Counted from the stretch's first letter, positions 34,487 through 47,021 are shown. The stretch is 64,000 nucleotides of DNA from Solanum dulcamara (GCF_947179165.1 NC_077242.1:46207097-46271096); one strand, 5' to 3'. The notes: a model not told the origin generated them from the letters alone. Translations and numbers: made by a program.

Positions 34487-35196
34487 GAATTCCTCTTGTA
34501 AGGGAAATAGACTTTGGTATCGATATCTTTGTTGATATGAAATGTATTTCTATTCCTCCTTATCATATGGCTCCAGAGGAACTTAAGAATTTGAAAGAGA
34601 AATTAAAAGATTTGTTGTATAAGGGTTTTATAAAGCCAAGCATTTCACCATAGGGTGCTCTCATTTTGTTTGTTAGGAAAAAAAATGGGTTATTCCTAAT
34701 GTGTATAGATTATCGCCAATTGAAAAAGGTGACAATCAATAATAAGTATCCCATTCTAAGGATTGATGACTTGTTCGATCAACTTTAATGAGCAAACTAC
34801 TTTTCAAAGATTTTCCTCTAATCGAGTTATCATCAACTCTGAGTGAGGGAGTGTGACATTCCAAAGACGGCCGTTAGAACTCGATATGGTCAGTTTGAAT
34901 TTTTATTTATATCTTTTGGACTAATGAATGCCTCTGCAACTTTTATGGATTTGATGAAGAAGGTATTTAGGCATTATTTGTATATGTTTGTGATTGTCCG
35001 TATTGATAATATTTTGATCTACTTGTGAAGTGAGGAAGAGTATGCCAATCATTTGAGTATTGTGTTGCATATTCTCAAGGACCGTCAGTTTATGCGTAGT
35101 TTAGCAAAATATGACTTTTCGCTAAAGTTGGTTTCTTTCCTTGGTCACATTGTTTCCGTAAAAGGAATTATGGTTGATCCAAAGAATACCGAGGCT
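34487..35196 (+). pseudogene. Reverse transcriptase of element B, inactive and truncated
   Basis: RT palm and fingers in order: [58 protein letters not shown]; then, after two stops, [22 protein letters not shown] and the catalytic block [10 protein letters not shown]. The usual motif is F(I/V)DDIL, so the second catalytic Asp is Asn. FLGHIVSVKGIMVDPKNTEA is the start of the connection region, after which the gypsy similarity stops at about 35196. The RNase H domain is lost. Confidence 0.88.
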
Positions 35197-35756
35197 ATTC
35201 TTATCAAGCATGTAATCCAAGCCATGCCAATTCTCCTGCTATCAGTTAGTACTCCTCGTGGAACCACTATTAAACAGATACAAAGCATCACTACTAATTT
35301 TTTCTAGGGTTGGAAAAATAATAAGAGGAAGTATCACTGGTCCTCATGGAAGAACCTCAGCTTTCCTTTTGATGAGGGGGACATATGGGTAAGACAAATT
35401 GCAAATGTGACAAAATTATTTTAATACAAACAATGGTGGGTGCTTAGAACTAAGAACACTTTGTGAGGAGAATTCATTAAAGCAAAATACTGCCAGAAGT
35501 CCAATCTCATCACCAAAAAATGGCATACAGGTTAGTCTTTGACTTGGAAGCACCTCATGTACAACAAGCACAACATAGAACCCCACATCCAGTGGCAAGT
35601 TCAATTAGGTTCTTGCCTTTTTTGGTAGGATAACTGGCTGGGAGTAGGTCCATTAGAAAACTTCATTTCTAACAGTTACAAATTGAATAACACTCAAGTT
35701 TCAGCTTTTATCAACAATGGCCAATGGAATACAAATCTGATCGTTAAAAATGCCCC
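35197..35756 (+). mobile_element. LINE (non-LTR) retrotransposon fragment
   Basis: The conceptual reading gives LIKHVIQAMPILLLS, then TTIKQIQSITTNFFxGWKN, KYHWSSWKNLSFPFDEG, KQWWVLRTKNTL, IKAKYCQKSN and KKWHTG. This is the well-known region between RT and the C-terminal zinc-binding part of plant L1-type LINEs (VLKQIxSIxxxFFWG, WxxWxxxCxPKxEGG). At least five stops interrupt it. Its first codons are in frame with gypsy RT upstream. No poly(A) tail or target duplication is visible; at about 35757 it changes to minus-strand gypsy pol. Confidence 0.85.
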
Positions 35757-36420
35757 TTTTTTCATACCATCCCACCAGAATAAACATCTGAGGTCATGGT
35801 ACATTTTTGTTGTCCCTAGATGAATAGAATATTGGGTATAATGTGCCTCACCCATAACCTGTAGCCATAGCCCGGCAATGTCAGGTACACATAATCTACC
35901 CTTGTGTAATAATACTCCATCAGATGTAATACCAAAAGGGGTCTTTTCTCTGTCAATACCAATATCTCAGTACCTTTCCAAAATAGGATTTTCATATTAA
36001 CACTGCTTTATTTCTTCTATAATAGAGATTTCAACAATCTCTCGGATCGTAAACCCATTATCTCTAGATTTGGCCAAGCAAACTCCAAGACTGACCAATT
36101 GACCAATCTCACAAACTATTTCTTTCTTTTCTGGTGGGATATCTTCCAAGCTACCCAAGGACTTATGACTGAGTGCATCTGCTACGACATTGGCCTTTCC
36201 AGAATGATATAAAATATCGACATCATAGTCTTTTAAGAACTCTAGCCATCTCCTCTACCGCAAATTCAAGTCTTTCTACTTAAAAATATACTAGAGACTC
36301 TTGTGATCTGTGTAGATATCAATGTGAATGCTATATAAATAGTGTCTCCATATCTTTAGAGCATGAATCACTACTACCAGCTCCAGATCATGAGTAGGAT
36401 AATTTCTTTCATGCTTTTTA
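35757..36420 (-). pseudogene. RNase H and integrase N-terminus of F'
   Basis: Reading down from 36420: [31 protein letters not shown] (RNase H Asp in TDHKSL), RRWLEFLKDYDVDILYHSGK and NVVADALSH, the normal end of RNase H. A spacer follows, then the integrase zinc-finger start GEAHYTQYSIHLGTTKMYHD with both His, and FWWDGMK. The Cys pair is beyond the break. Several stops occur. This region is the one deleted in copy F. Confidence 0.85.
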
Positions 36421-37660
36421 AGCTATTGGGAAGCATAAGCTATAACTTTGTCGAGCTACATCAAAACATAACCTATTCCTACACATGAAGCATCACAATA
36501 AATCACATACCCATCTAGTCCCTCCAGAAGAGTTAAAACTGGAGCAGTGGTCAGCTTCTCTTTCAATAACTGAAAGCTTTGTTCACAGCTATCAGTCCAC
36601 TGGAATTTGGATCCCTTCTAAATTAGTCTCGTCAGTGGTGCTAAAATTGAAGCAAATTTCTCTATAAATCTCCTATAATATCCTGCTAATCCAAGGAAGC
36701 TGCGTATCTCTGTAGGTATCATTGGCCTAGGTAAGTTCTTTACAACCTCAATCTTCTATGTATCTACCCGCATACTATCAGGCCTGACAATATGTCCCAA
36801 AAATGCCACAGTAGTCAACCAGAATTCACATTTAGAAAATTTAGCATACAGTTTCTAGTGTAGGAGTACCACAAGTACCATTCTCAGATGATCTGCATGC
36901 TCTTCTTCTGACCAGGAATAAATCAGAATATCATCAATAAACACAATCACGAACATTTCCAGGAATGGTCTGAATACCCGATTCATCAGGTCCATAAACA
37001 CCGCTGGAGTATTCGTCATCCCAAAAACATCACTCTGAACTTGTAATGACCATATCGAGTTCGGAATGCTGTCTTTGGTATATCTGATTCTCTTACCTGC
37101 ACCTAATGATAACCCAATCGCAAGTCTATTTTTGAGAACAACTTGGCACCCTGCAACTGATCAAACAAATCATCAATCTTGGGGAGGGGTACTTATTTTT
37201 TGTAGTTACCTTATTCATCTGCCTATAATCAATACACATACGCAGCGGCCCATATTTCTTCTTCACAAATAATACCGATGCTCCCCAAGGTGAAGTACTT
37301 GGTCTAATGAAGCCTTTTTATAGCAAGTCTTTCAACTGCTCCTTCATTTCTTTTAATTCTGCAGGTGCCATTTTGTACGGGGGAATAGATATCGGTTGGG
37401 TATCTGGCAACACATCTACGATAAAGTTTATCTCCTATTCGGGATGAAGCCTTGGAAGCTCATCTAGAAATACATCTAAAAATTTATTAACTACTGGAAC
37501 TGACTGAAGGGTTGGCGCTTTCGCTTGCAAATTTTGTACACGAACTAGGTGATAAATACATCCTTTTTTGATCATTTTTCTCTCCTTAAGGTAGGAAATA
37601 AATTTCCTTTTCGGCGATGCTGTATTACCTGCCCATTCCATCACTAGTTCTCTTGGAAAT
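36421..37660 (-). pseudogene. Reverse transcriptase of F'
   Basis: From the linker [20 protein letters not shown] (37600 region) into [51 protein letters not shown], and the catalytic motif [13 protein letters not shown] at about 36940-36910, intact. Stops and frameshifts separate the parts, for example after the fingers and after FIDDIL. Order and spacing are those of complete Tekay-type elements. Confidence 0.85.
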
Positions 37661-38316
37661 TAGAAATGAACTACCTTCCATTGACAGTCAATGTTAGTAT
37701 AACAGGAAGATAGCCAATCCATTCCCATAATCATATCAAATTCAGTCATCTCCGATTCTATTAGGTCTGCTCTAGTGCAACGATTACATATAATTATTGA
37801 GCAACTTTTATATACCTATCTTGCTATAATAGAATCCCCTATAGGAGTAGCTACCTCAAACGGTTCTACCGGTTCGGGATTTACCCCAATCTTATCAGCA
37901 ATCAATGGGGAAATATATGATAATGTAGAGCCTGGATCTATCAATGCATATACAATTTGGGAAAAGATCAACAATGTACCTATAATCACATCTGGAGACG
38001 CCTTCTGATCCTGCCGGGTGGCCAAAGCATAGGTGTAGTTCGAAGGACCTTTAAAACTAGAAATTCTACCTCGGCCTTTACTGCGGCCTGCTGATGTAGA
38101 TGCACCCTGCCCCATAGGGTGCATAGATACCGAAGCAGATGATGACCCAGCAACTGATTCTATAAGACGAGCTGCTCTGCCTGAATTACCCTTATTCGGG
38201 CAATCCCTTAACGTATGGCCTTGACAACCACAATAAAAACAAGATCCTGTAGCACGGTAGCACTCTCCTAGATGATATATGCCATAATAAGAACACGGAG
38301 GCTTTGGTGGCCTCAT
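37661..38316 (-). pseudogene. gag zinc knuckle and protease of F'
   Basis: One open frame of 166 codons (38316-37816) begins MRPPKPPCSYYGIYHLGECY, has an intact CX2CX4HX4C knuckle (CFYCGCQGHTLRDC), a Ser/Gly-rich spacer, and runs straight into protease with ALIDPGSTLSYISP. Gag and pol are thus in one frame, as is usual for this lineage. After position 37816 the protease end FDMIMGMDWL follows out of frame. This is the best-preserved coding part of the pair. Confidence 0.85.
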
Positions 38317-39433
38317 TTGACTAGTCTCTGTCTAGCTGTGAACTGGAAGCCCTAGAGCTCGGACCTGCTCCCGCATATCCTATGCCACCTGATTTTCAGC
38401 CTGAGGACAATAGAGGCATACTTCATGCCAGCTGGGTAGGCTTTCTTCTACCTTGCTGCTGGAATGATCTACTCTGGAACTCTCCAAAATACCGAGCTAA
38501 TTTGTCCCTTTTGGGCTGACTTCTACCAAACTCTCGGTCAGACTGGTGTCCTCTATGTCTATCTTCTATGCCCTGAGCATATGCCTGAATACGGGCGATG
38601 TCCATTCCTAGCTAGGCAGCCATCACCAAACAACTATCAACCAAATACCGATCTACGCCCATCCCATATCTGTGCATTATGTCATTCATGTCAGCTACCA
38701 CAGAAGGTGCATGTCGAGCCAATAAGTCAAACTCCAAACTATACTCGCGAACACTGTGGCCTCGCTGCCTCAATAGTAAAAATCTATCTGCTCTGGCTTT
38801 CTGCATCTCAGGAGGTAGGAAATGACTGAGAAGCGCCTCTGTAAACTCGTCCCATATAGCTGGAGGAGCTACTCTACCCCTGGACAATTCCTAGGACTCA
38901 TACTAGTTAGCAGCTACCTCGTGCAGTCTATACGAAGACAACACAACCCACTCTATCGAAGAAGCCTTAATCAGATGTAATATGTGCTACATCTCCCTAA
39001 TGAACTCTTGAGGATCCTTCTCGGGCTTTGTCCCAAAAAACTCTAGAGGGTTACAAGTCAGAAACTCACAAGCCCTCGAACTATCTATCCTGTATACCTG
39101 ATCTCCACCTAAACCACATTTGTACCCCTGGCCTGCCACCAATCTGGTCAACAGCTGGACTGCATCCTGCATAGACCTGCCCTCGTCTCCTGGCTGTGGA
39201 GCTAGGGGATCGGGTGTTGAGGCTCCAAAAACTGGTGGTGAAGCCGCCCTCTGATCGATAGCTGAGGTTTCCCTAATATCCTCTGATACTGGCGGCGATG
39301 CAAAGCTGGTTGTCGGGGGCACAGTCCCCAGCTCAGGCTGAGATCGGGTTGTAGTAACTCTGTGGGACTGACTAGCCTTACTTGGCACTGCTGATTTGCT
39401 CTTCTGGGAAGCCGTTGCTTTCTTTAGAGGCAT
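38317..39433 (-). pseudogene. gag (capsid part) of F'
   Basis: The start at 39433 reads MPLKKATASQKSKS; the in-frame extension upstream to 39487 is leader. A Pro/Ser-rich N-terminal part (to about 39190) is followed by MQDAVQLLTRLVAGQ, EFLTCNPLEFFGTKPEKDPQEFIREM, then after a stop VAPPAIWDEFTEALLSHFLP and VREYSLEFDLLARHAPSVVADM, the capsid core of plant gypsy gag. MDIARIQAYAQGIEDRHRG leads to an Arg/Gln-rich stretch. About four stops or shifts. F has the same gene at 45904-47021. Confidence 0.88.
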
Positions 39434-39627
39434 CACTAGAAATATACCAATTCGTGTTGTTAGGGAGGAATCATCCTGATAATACAACTCTTATTGCACG
39501 ATCTAAGACAAGAAGGAAAGGTAACTTCCTAAATGTCCTGTAGCCTCCTGTTTATAGATGTGGTGCATAATACACCGATAAATAAGACTTTACTATTCAC
39601 AGTCTGTAGACATTCCGAGGACCAAAC

Positions 39628-39644
39628 CGCTTTGATACCACTTT
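39628..39644 (-). other. Primer-binding site of F'
   Basis: On the minus strand AAAGTGGTATCAAAGCG follows the LTR end GTGACA. One A has replaced the G of CAGAGC. Confidence 0.8.
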
Positions 39645-42469
39645 TGTCACGACCCAACCCCGTAGGCCGTGACTGATGCCCAAGTTAGACACTCATATGT
39701 ACCTTTAACCCAATTAGCATATTAACGGAATAAACAAATATTAACATCAAATGAGTACGCTAGATCAAATAGAAACATAAGTAGTATGGGAATGCCGCTA
39801 CAGTCATCACTAAGTACAAAATCCCAAACCATATACAAAACCCATAACAAATATCTACAGAACTCTACAAAAAGGTAATCTAGTCATAAGACGGGATAGG
39901 GCCCCATCCTACCCCTGAGCAATGTAAACATATATATAGCAGAAAGAGTCAGTACCAAAATATAAGCTCCGGACAAAGGAGCATTGTCAATGACTCAACG
40001 GATGTCCTAAGCGGAATGATCAGCAAATCAAACTTTTGTACCTACGGGCATGTAATACAGCCCCTGAATAAAGGGGGTCAGTACGAAAAATGTAACGAAT
40101 ATGTAAAGCATGAACTGTAATAAATAAAATTATAATCCCAATAGTATGTGCAGAAAATGAACTAAATATCCAGAATATCAAAATACTTATCATAATCATA
40201 AATCACACATGCAAAGTCATATGCCATATCCGACCCCATTGTGTGGGACTCAGTGAAAAAACCGTGGTCGTCACCCCGTCACTGGCGCCACAGCACAGCA
40301 TAACTCCAGAGTAGGAAATATCTCCATAACAGAGCATATCATATCAGATGGCCATATCATATCATATCATATCATATCATATCATGTTATTAGACATCAG
40401 TAAATGTGTAAATGGCACAACATAACTCTACAAACCCATGTACATAGTGTACCTACCCCCTGACATCGGGGCACGGTGAATAATGCAAAGAAATATGCTC
40501 GATAACATATCCTTGCCCAGGCTCGGTGAAAGAGTAGTTACAGTATGCACGAGTAGAGTAGTGAGAAACTAAATGCAATTTAAAATACAAAATATTTATA
40601 CAAACTCGATAGAATAGTTTCGATAACAAATCATATATAAAAGTACTTGAATAATAATAGTAGTGCAAGTCTTTCCAATGTCACGATAGTCTATGTCAAA
40701 ATAGTTTTCTAAAATTGTCTCCATATTCCAAAATATATTATGGGATTTAATGGAATAATTAGTCGTATAATATTCGGAAGAGTAGCAAAGAGTTTCTTTC
40801 AAATTCTACCTAACATAAGCCAAATGGAATAACAAAAAAAATTCGGAAAAGTGGGGGCCACTTCGATCCAATGAGGTGGCGTATCTAAATTATGCGCATT
40901 AAATTGTATAACATTATTTATAAGAGTTTCAATGTAGTTGGGTCCTCGAGGCTCGTATCCAAACCTATTGCACCTAAGACATGCCAAGAGAAGAAAATGT
41001 AAAGTTTTACATACCTTATTGGCCTTTTACGGTTGTCCAAATTCAATTCCCTTTTCCTCTAAAATCTATAATTGGTCACATTTACCAATTACTAGTCATA
41101 AAACTTTAAGAATTCCATTCTAACCAATACTTGTCTACAAAAATTTCGGCACCATCTCTCCTATATATACAACCACTCCGAGATTTCAACTAGGCCACAA
41201 TATCAACAACCATGCCAACAACACCACCAATACCATCAATAATCAATTTAAAATGCATCACCACATAAACTAATTTCTTTTCCAAATAATGCAATAATTT
41301 CCAATCTAATTTTGCACTTTCAAATAAATATGAATATTTTATGTTCATAAATAACTTTAAACTCATTCAAACATAGGTGAAATTTTTTCCAAGCAAGCTA
41401 TCCAATATTCATAAATTCCATATATCACCCAAAAGCTCCATAAATGCAACAAAGCTATTATAATTCATTTTCTTCTTTCAACTTCATAATCAACAACAAC
41501 ATTCTACACTTTAATAAATTTATTTCCATAATATTATGAAATCATACTATAAAGATAAAATTTCCTACAATCTATTTCAATACCAACTTAAATTATTCAA
41601 TCTTCATTTATATTCCAAGAATCACAACAACAATTAACAAACTATACAAACTTAATTTTTTTCCATTTCATCACCTAACTCATATTTCCAACTTCAAATA
41701 AATTCATTCAACTTCCAATTCCAACATAAAATTTTTTCCAAAACTACAACTAAAATACTACACAAAAATTTAATTCATCTTGCCTCCACAATCTTCATAT
41801 ACATGGATTTATATATATGTAAAACCCACCATGCAAACTTCCATATTTTCATAAATTCTACACATCTCTACATACTACAACATAAACAACCTTCATAACA
41901 TAATAAAAATGAATTAATTCTTACCTTTTTCCTTCTTACTTCTTCACTCCAAAATCAAAAGCCTCCAATCTTCCAAAATAACTCCACCATGTTATAGAGG
42001 ACCCTTGAATTAGTGGGAATACTAGAAAAAAATAATTTTTGGGATGAAATTTCAAGGGGTAATTTTTTGTTCACCTTGGCCGATTTCCCTCTTTGTTTTC
42101 CTTAGAAGTTTTCTTCTTCTTCTATCAACTTTCAAACTCTTGAAAGTTCTAGGAGCTAGATATTATAAAGACCCCTCATGTGAAATTCTAATTTTCTCCC
42201 TCACCTTTTCTAATATTTCCAAATTGAAATTCTAATTTTTTCCTTAGCCTTTTTGTAGTATTTCCACATGTAAAATTCCAATTTTATCCTTAACCTTTTC
42301 TAGTATTTCCACTTTGAAATTCCTATTTTAACCTTCAACTTTTCCAATATTTCCACATCCCAATTTAGTCATAAGAATTTTGTATCCAACAAAATCAAAC
42401 ATAGCCTTGCCCTTGACTTGTTACCATTATCCCCAAAATGTCCTATTGTGAAAAATACGGGTTATAACA
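39645..42469 (-). repeat. LTR shared by F and F' (2825 bp)
   Basis: Plus-strand ends TGTCACGACCC and CGGGTTATAACA. To its right is the polypurine tract of F, to its left the primer site of F', so one LTR serves as 3' LTR of F and 5' LTR of F'. It contains an (ATATC)n run (about 40340-40385) and the GTACCTACGGGCATGTAATA block. Compared with 47203-50179 it lacks about 127 bases near 40940. No gene inside. Confidence 0.9.
40337..40386. repeat. (ATATC)n microsatellite in F LTR
   Basis: About seven to ten pentamer units, partly interrupted. The other F LTR has a longer, interrupted version at 47888-47955. Confidence 0.85.
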
Positions 42470-42484
42470 TTTCCCCCCCTTTTG
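42470..42484 (-). other. Polypurine tract of F
   Basis: The minus strand reads AAAAGGGGGGGAAAT directly before TGTTATAACCC, the LTR start. The conserved AACATTCG block follows at about 42485. Confidence 0.85.
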
Positions 42485-42555
42485 AACATTCGTCCTCGAA
42501 TGTTAAATAGATCTCATGGGGTTTATGAATACAACTATTTCACATAATTTATTAA

Positions 42556-43740
42556 CTAACCAAAATAGGTAAATAATGAACTTAGGTTACCTGTGGGTGC
42601 AGAAAACAATTGAGGATACTTCTTCTTCATTTCTCCCTCAGCCTCCCAAGTCATTTCTTCTCGGTGATTATTGTGCCATAATACTTTAACGGAGGGCACA
42701 TATTTGGTGCGTAATCTTCTTACTTGACGATCTAAGATAGCCACCAGCTATTCTTTGTAGGACAGTTCTTTAGTCACCTGAATATCCTGCACGGGAAATA
42801 CTCTAGAAGGGTCGCCAATAAATTTGCGAAGCATAGACACATGGAATACCGGATGTACTGCTTCTAAATAAGCTGGTAAGTTCAACTTATAGGCAACCTT
42901 GCCTACTTTAAGGATAATCTGATAAGGTCCGATGTATCTCGGACTAAGCTTTTCTTTTCTGCCGAATCTCATGACGCCCTTCATAGGTGACACTTTCAAG
43001 AATACCCAGTCATCCACTTAGAACTCTAAAGGTCGATGTCGATTGTCTTCATATGCTTTCTATCAACTTTGAGTCACCAATAATCATTCCTGAATAAGCT
43101 TCACCTTATCAACTGCCTGCTGAATCACATCTGGGCCATTCAACTTAGTTTTACCCACATCGAACCAGCCTATAGGTGACCTGCATTTTTTGCCATATAG
43201 TGCCTCATATGGTGCCATCTGAATACTAGAATAATATCTGTTATTATAAGCAAATTCAACAAGTGGTAGATGGTTATCCGAGCTACCCCTAAAATCAATA
43301 GCACAGGCCCGCAACATATCTTCCAGCATCTGAATAATGCACTCGACTTTCCTGTTAGACTAAGGATGGAATGCTGTACTAAGGCTCACTTGGGTCCCTA
43401 ATCCCGCCTGAAAAAATCTCCAGAAATTTGTTGTAAACTGGGCACCTCTATCAGTGATAATGGATACAGGAACTCCGTGGATCTTTACTATCTCCTTAAT
43501 ATACAACCTAGCATAATCCTTCGCTAAATACGTGATCCAAACCGGGAGGAAATGGGCTAACTTAGTCAACCTATCAACAATAACCCATATCGAATCATAC
43601 TTCTATGGAGTGCAAGGTAAACCTATAATAAAATCCATATTAATGATCTCCTACTTCCACGTTGGAATTTCCATCTCCTGTAATAATCCACCTGGTTTTT
43701 GGTGTTCAATCATGACCTACTGACAGTTTAGACATTAGGC
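42556..43740 (-). pseudogene. Integrase and C-terminal tail of F
   Basis: Integrase core with all three acidic residues visible: [15 protein letters not shown] (first Asp, about 43600), [15 protein letters not shown] (second Asp), and ERTIQMLEDMLRACAIDF (Glu). NRYYSSIQMAPYEALYGKKC and PIGWFDVG follow. The C-terminal barrel reads FLKVSPMKGVMRFGRKEKLS, PRYIGPYQI and VHPVFHVSMLRKFIGDPS; the last part VKVLWHNNHREEMTWEAEGE and KYPQLF is the chromodomain-like end. Frame breaks lie between these blocks (for example at 43360, 43330, 43080 and 42747). The zinc finger region upstream is partly present to about 43800. Confidence 0.88.
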
Positions 43741-43989
43741 CATGAACTCTGCAATATCTCTTTTCATACCATCCCACCAAAATAAATATCTGAGGTCATG
43801 GTACATTTTTGTTATCCCTGGATGAATAGAATATCGAGCATAATATGCCTCACCTATAACCTATCACCGTAGCCCCATAACGTCGGGTACACATAATCTA
43901 CCCTTGTGTAATAATACTCTATCAGATGCAATACCAAAAGGGGTCTTTTCTCTGTCAATATCAGTATCTCGGTACCATGCCAAAATAGG

Positions 43990-45250
43990 ATCTTTCATGC
44001 TTTTTAAGCAGTCGGGAAGCATAAGCTATAACTTTACCGAGCTATATCAAAACATAACCTATTCCTACACCCGAAGCATCACAATAAATCACATACCCAT
44101 CTAGTCCCTCCAGAAGAGTTAAAACTGGAGCGGTGGTCAGCTTTTCTTTCAATAACTGAAAGCTTCATTCACAGGCATCAGTCCACTGGAATTTGGCTCC
44201 CTTCTAAATTAGTCTCGTCAGTGGTGCTGAAATTGAAGCAAATTTCTCTATAAATCTCCTATAATATCCTGCTAATCCAAGGAAGCTGCGTACCTCTATA
44301 GGTATCATTGGCCTAGGTAAGTTCTTTACAGCCTCGATCTTCTATGTATCTACCCGCATACTATCAGCCCCGACAATATGTCCCAAAAATGTCACAGTAG
44401 TCAACCAGAATTCACATTTAGAAAATTTAGCATACAGTTTCTAGTGTAGGAGTACCACAAGTACAATTCTCAGATGATCTGCATGCTCTTCTTCTGACCA
44501 GGAATAAATCAGAATATCATCAATAAACACAATCACAGAGATATCAAAGAATGGTCTGAATACCCGATTCATCAGGTCCATAAACACTGCTGGAGCATTC
44601 GTTATCCCAAAAGACATCACTCTAAACTTGTAATGACTATATTGGGTTCAGAATGCTGTCTTTGGTATATCTGATTCTCTTACCCGCACCTAATGATAAC
44701 CTAATTGCAAGTCTATTTTTGAGAACAACTTGGCACCCTGCAACTGATCAAACAAATCATCAATCTTAGGGAGGGGTACTTATTTTTTGTAGTTACCTTA
44801 TTCATCTGCCTATAATCAATACATATCCACAGCGACCCATCTTTCTTTTTCATAAATAATACTGGTGCTCCCCAAGGTAAAGTACTAGGTCTAATAAAGC
44901 CTTTTTATAGCAAGTCTTTCAACTGCTCCTTCATTTCTTTTAATGCTGTAGGTGCCATTCTGTATGGGGGAATAGATATCGGTTGGGTATCTGGCAGTAC
45001 ATCTACAGTAAAGTCTATCTCCTATTCGGAAGGAAGTCTTGGAAGCTCATTTAGAAATACATCTGAAAATTTATTAACTACTGGAACTGACTGAAGGGCT
45101 GGCACTTTTGCTTGCAAATTTTGTACACGAACTAGGTGATAAATACAGCCTTTTCTGATCATCTTTCTCTTCTTAAGGTAGGAAATAAATTTCCCTTTCG
45201 GTGATGCTGTATTACCTGCCCATTCCATCATTAGTTTTCCTGGAAATTGG
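43990..45250 (-). pseudogene. Reverse transcriptase of F
   Basis: The linker [20 protein letters not shown] (about 45190-45130) is followed by [54 protein letters not shown] and, in other frames, the remaining fingers and palm blocks. [13 protein letters not shown] at about 44540-44500 keeps both catalytic Asp. The reading is broken by many stops. It ends at the deletion joint near 43990, where RNase H should start. Confidence 0.83.
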
Positions 45251-45264
45251 AAATGAACTACCTT

Positions 45265-45903
45265 TCACTGATAGTCAACATTAGCATAACAGGAAGATAG
45301 CCAATCCATTCCCATAATTATATCAAATTCCTTCATCTCCAGTTCTATTAGGTCTTCTCTAGTGCAACGATCACATATAATTACTGAGCAATTTTTATAT
45401 ACCTGTCTTGCTATAATAGAATCCCCTACAGGAATAGCTACCTCAAACGGTTCTATCGGTTTGGGATTTACCCCAATCTTATCAGCAATCAATGGAGAAA
45501 TATATGATAATGTAGAGCTTGGATCTATCAATGCATATACAATCTAGGGAAAGATCAACAATGTACCTGTGATCACATCTAGAGATGCCTCTTGATCCTG
45601 CCAGGTGGCAAAAGCATAGGTGCGATTCGAAGGATTGCTAGAACTAGAAATACCTCCCTGGCCTCTACTGCGGCCTGCTGATGTAGATGCACCGTGCCCT
45701 ATGGGGCGTATAGCTACCAAAGCAGATGATGACCCAATAACTGATCTTGTATGCTGAGCTGCTCTGCCTGAATTACACTTATTCGGGCAATCCCTCATCA
45801 TATGGCCTTGACAACTACAAGAAAAACAAGCTCTTATAGAATGGTGGCACTCTTCCGGATGATATATGCCACAATAAGAACACGGAGGCTTGGGTGGCCT
45901 CAT
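45265..45903 (-). pseudogene. gag zinc knuckle and protease of F
   Basis: The frame at 45903-45544 has MRPPKPPCSYCGIYHPEECH, an intact knuckle CFSCSCQGHMMRDC, the Ser-rich spacer and ends in a stop one codon before protease. Protease continues in the same direction at 45531-45265: MIDPSSTLSYISPLIADKIG, IICDRCTREDLIELEMKEFD, IIMGMDWLSSCYA. DPS replaces DPG of F'. The stop between the two halves is a one-base difference from F'. Confidence 0.85.
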
Positions 45904-47021
45904 CTGACTAGAGCCTCTGTCTAGCTACGAACTGGAAGCCCTAGAGCTCGGACCTGCTCCCGCATATCCTTTGCCACCTAATTTCCGGCCTGAGGATAGT
46001 AGAGGCATACTTCATGATGGCTGGGTCGGCTATCTACTACCCTGTTGTTGGAATGACCTGCTTCGGAACTCTCCAAAATTCCCAGCTGATCTGGCCCTCT
46101 TGGGATGACTCCTTCCAAATTCTCGGTCAGACTGGTGTCCTCTATGTCTATCCTCCATGCCCTGAGTATATGCTTGAATACGGGCGATGTCCATCCCTAG
46201 CTGGGCAGCTATCGCCAAATAATTATCAACTAAATACCGATCTAGGCCCATCACATATCTGTGCATCCTGTCAGTTATGTCAGCTACCAAAGTAGGTGCA
46301 TGTCGAGCCAATAAGTTGAACTTTAAACTATACTCGCGAACACTATAGCCTCACTGCCTCAACAGTAAAAATCTATTTGCTCTGGCTCTCCGCATCTCAA
46401 GAGGCAAGAAATGACTGAGAAATGCCTCCATAAACTCATCCCATATAGCTGGATGAGCTACTCTACCCTGGATAACTTCCAAGACTCATACCTGTTAGCA
46501 GCTACCTCATGCAGTCTATATGAAGCCAACTCAATCGACTTTATCGAAGAAGCCTTAATCAGATGTAATATGCACTGTATCTCCCTAATAAACTCTTGAG
46601 GGTCTTCCTCAGGCTTTGTCCCGAAGAATTCTAGAGGGTTACAAGTTAGAAACTCACGAGCCCTCAAACTATCTGTCCTATGTACCTAATCTCTGCCCAA
46701 ACTATTTCTGTACTCCTAACCTACCACCAATCTAGTCAATAGCTGGATTATATCCTCCATAGACCTACCCTCGGCTCCTGGCTGTAGAGCTAGGGGCTCA
46801 GGTGCTGAGGCTTCGAAAACTTGTAGTGAAGCGGCCCTCTGATCTACAGCTGAGGTTGCCCTAATCCCCTTTAATACTAGCAGGATCGCGGAGTTGGCTA
46901 TTGGGGTCACAGTCCCTAGCTCAGGCTGAGATCGGGCCCTGGTAACTCTGTGGGCCTGACTAGCCTTACCTAGCACTATCGATTTGCTCTTCTGGGTAGC
47001 CATTGCTTTCTTTGGAGGCAT
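45904..47021 (-). pseudogene. gag (capsid part) of F
   Basis: The start is at 47021 (MPPKKAMATQKSKS); an extra Met lies at 47024. The frame runs to MEDIIQLLTRLVVG, then breaks. It resumes with EFLTCNPLEFFGTKPEEDPQ (46667-46458) and again with LLARHAPTLVADITDRMHRY and MDIARIQAYTQGMEDRHRGH (46311-46030). This follows F' nearly residue by residue but with its own stops, so each copy decayed separately after they arose. Confidence 0.87.

Larger units (their letters stand above)
30388..35196 (+). mobile_element. Gypsy element B, 3' truncated
   Basis: Plus-strand Ty3/gypsy element inserted into the RT of A: 5' LTR 30388-32589, primer site, gag, protease and RT up to about 35196. There it changes within one open frame to LINE sequence. 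RNase H, integrase and 3' LTR are absent. The left flank ACCAT (30383-30387) would be the target copy. The LTR fragment at 57207-57278 is of the same LTR type. Confidence 0.85.
35757..39644 (-). mobile_element. Gypsy F' internal region, truncated at integrase
   Basis: Minus-strand internal region of a Tekay-like gypsy element: primer site next to the LTR at 39645, gag from 39433, protease, RT, RNase H and the beginning of integrase, cut at about 35757. Its 5' LTR (39645-42469) is at the same time the 3' LTR of copy F. The protein sequence is nearly identical to F over gag to RT, so the two copies separated recently compared with A, B and G. Confidence 0.85.

Noticed and set aside
35416..35604. 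62-codon minus frame
   Set aside because: It is the shadow of the LINE reading on the plus strand.
46014..46295. 93-codon plus frame, also 38464-38829
   Set aside because: Both are antisense shadows of the gag genes of F and F'.
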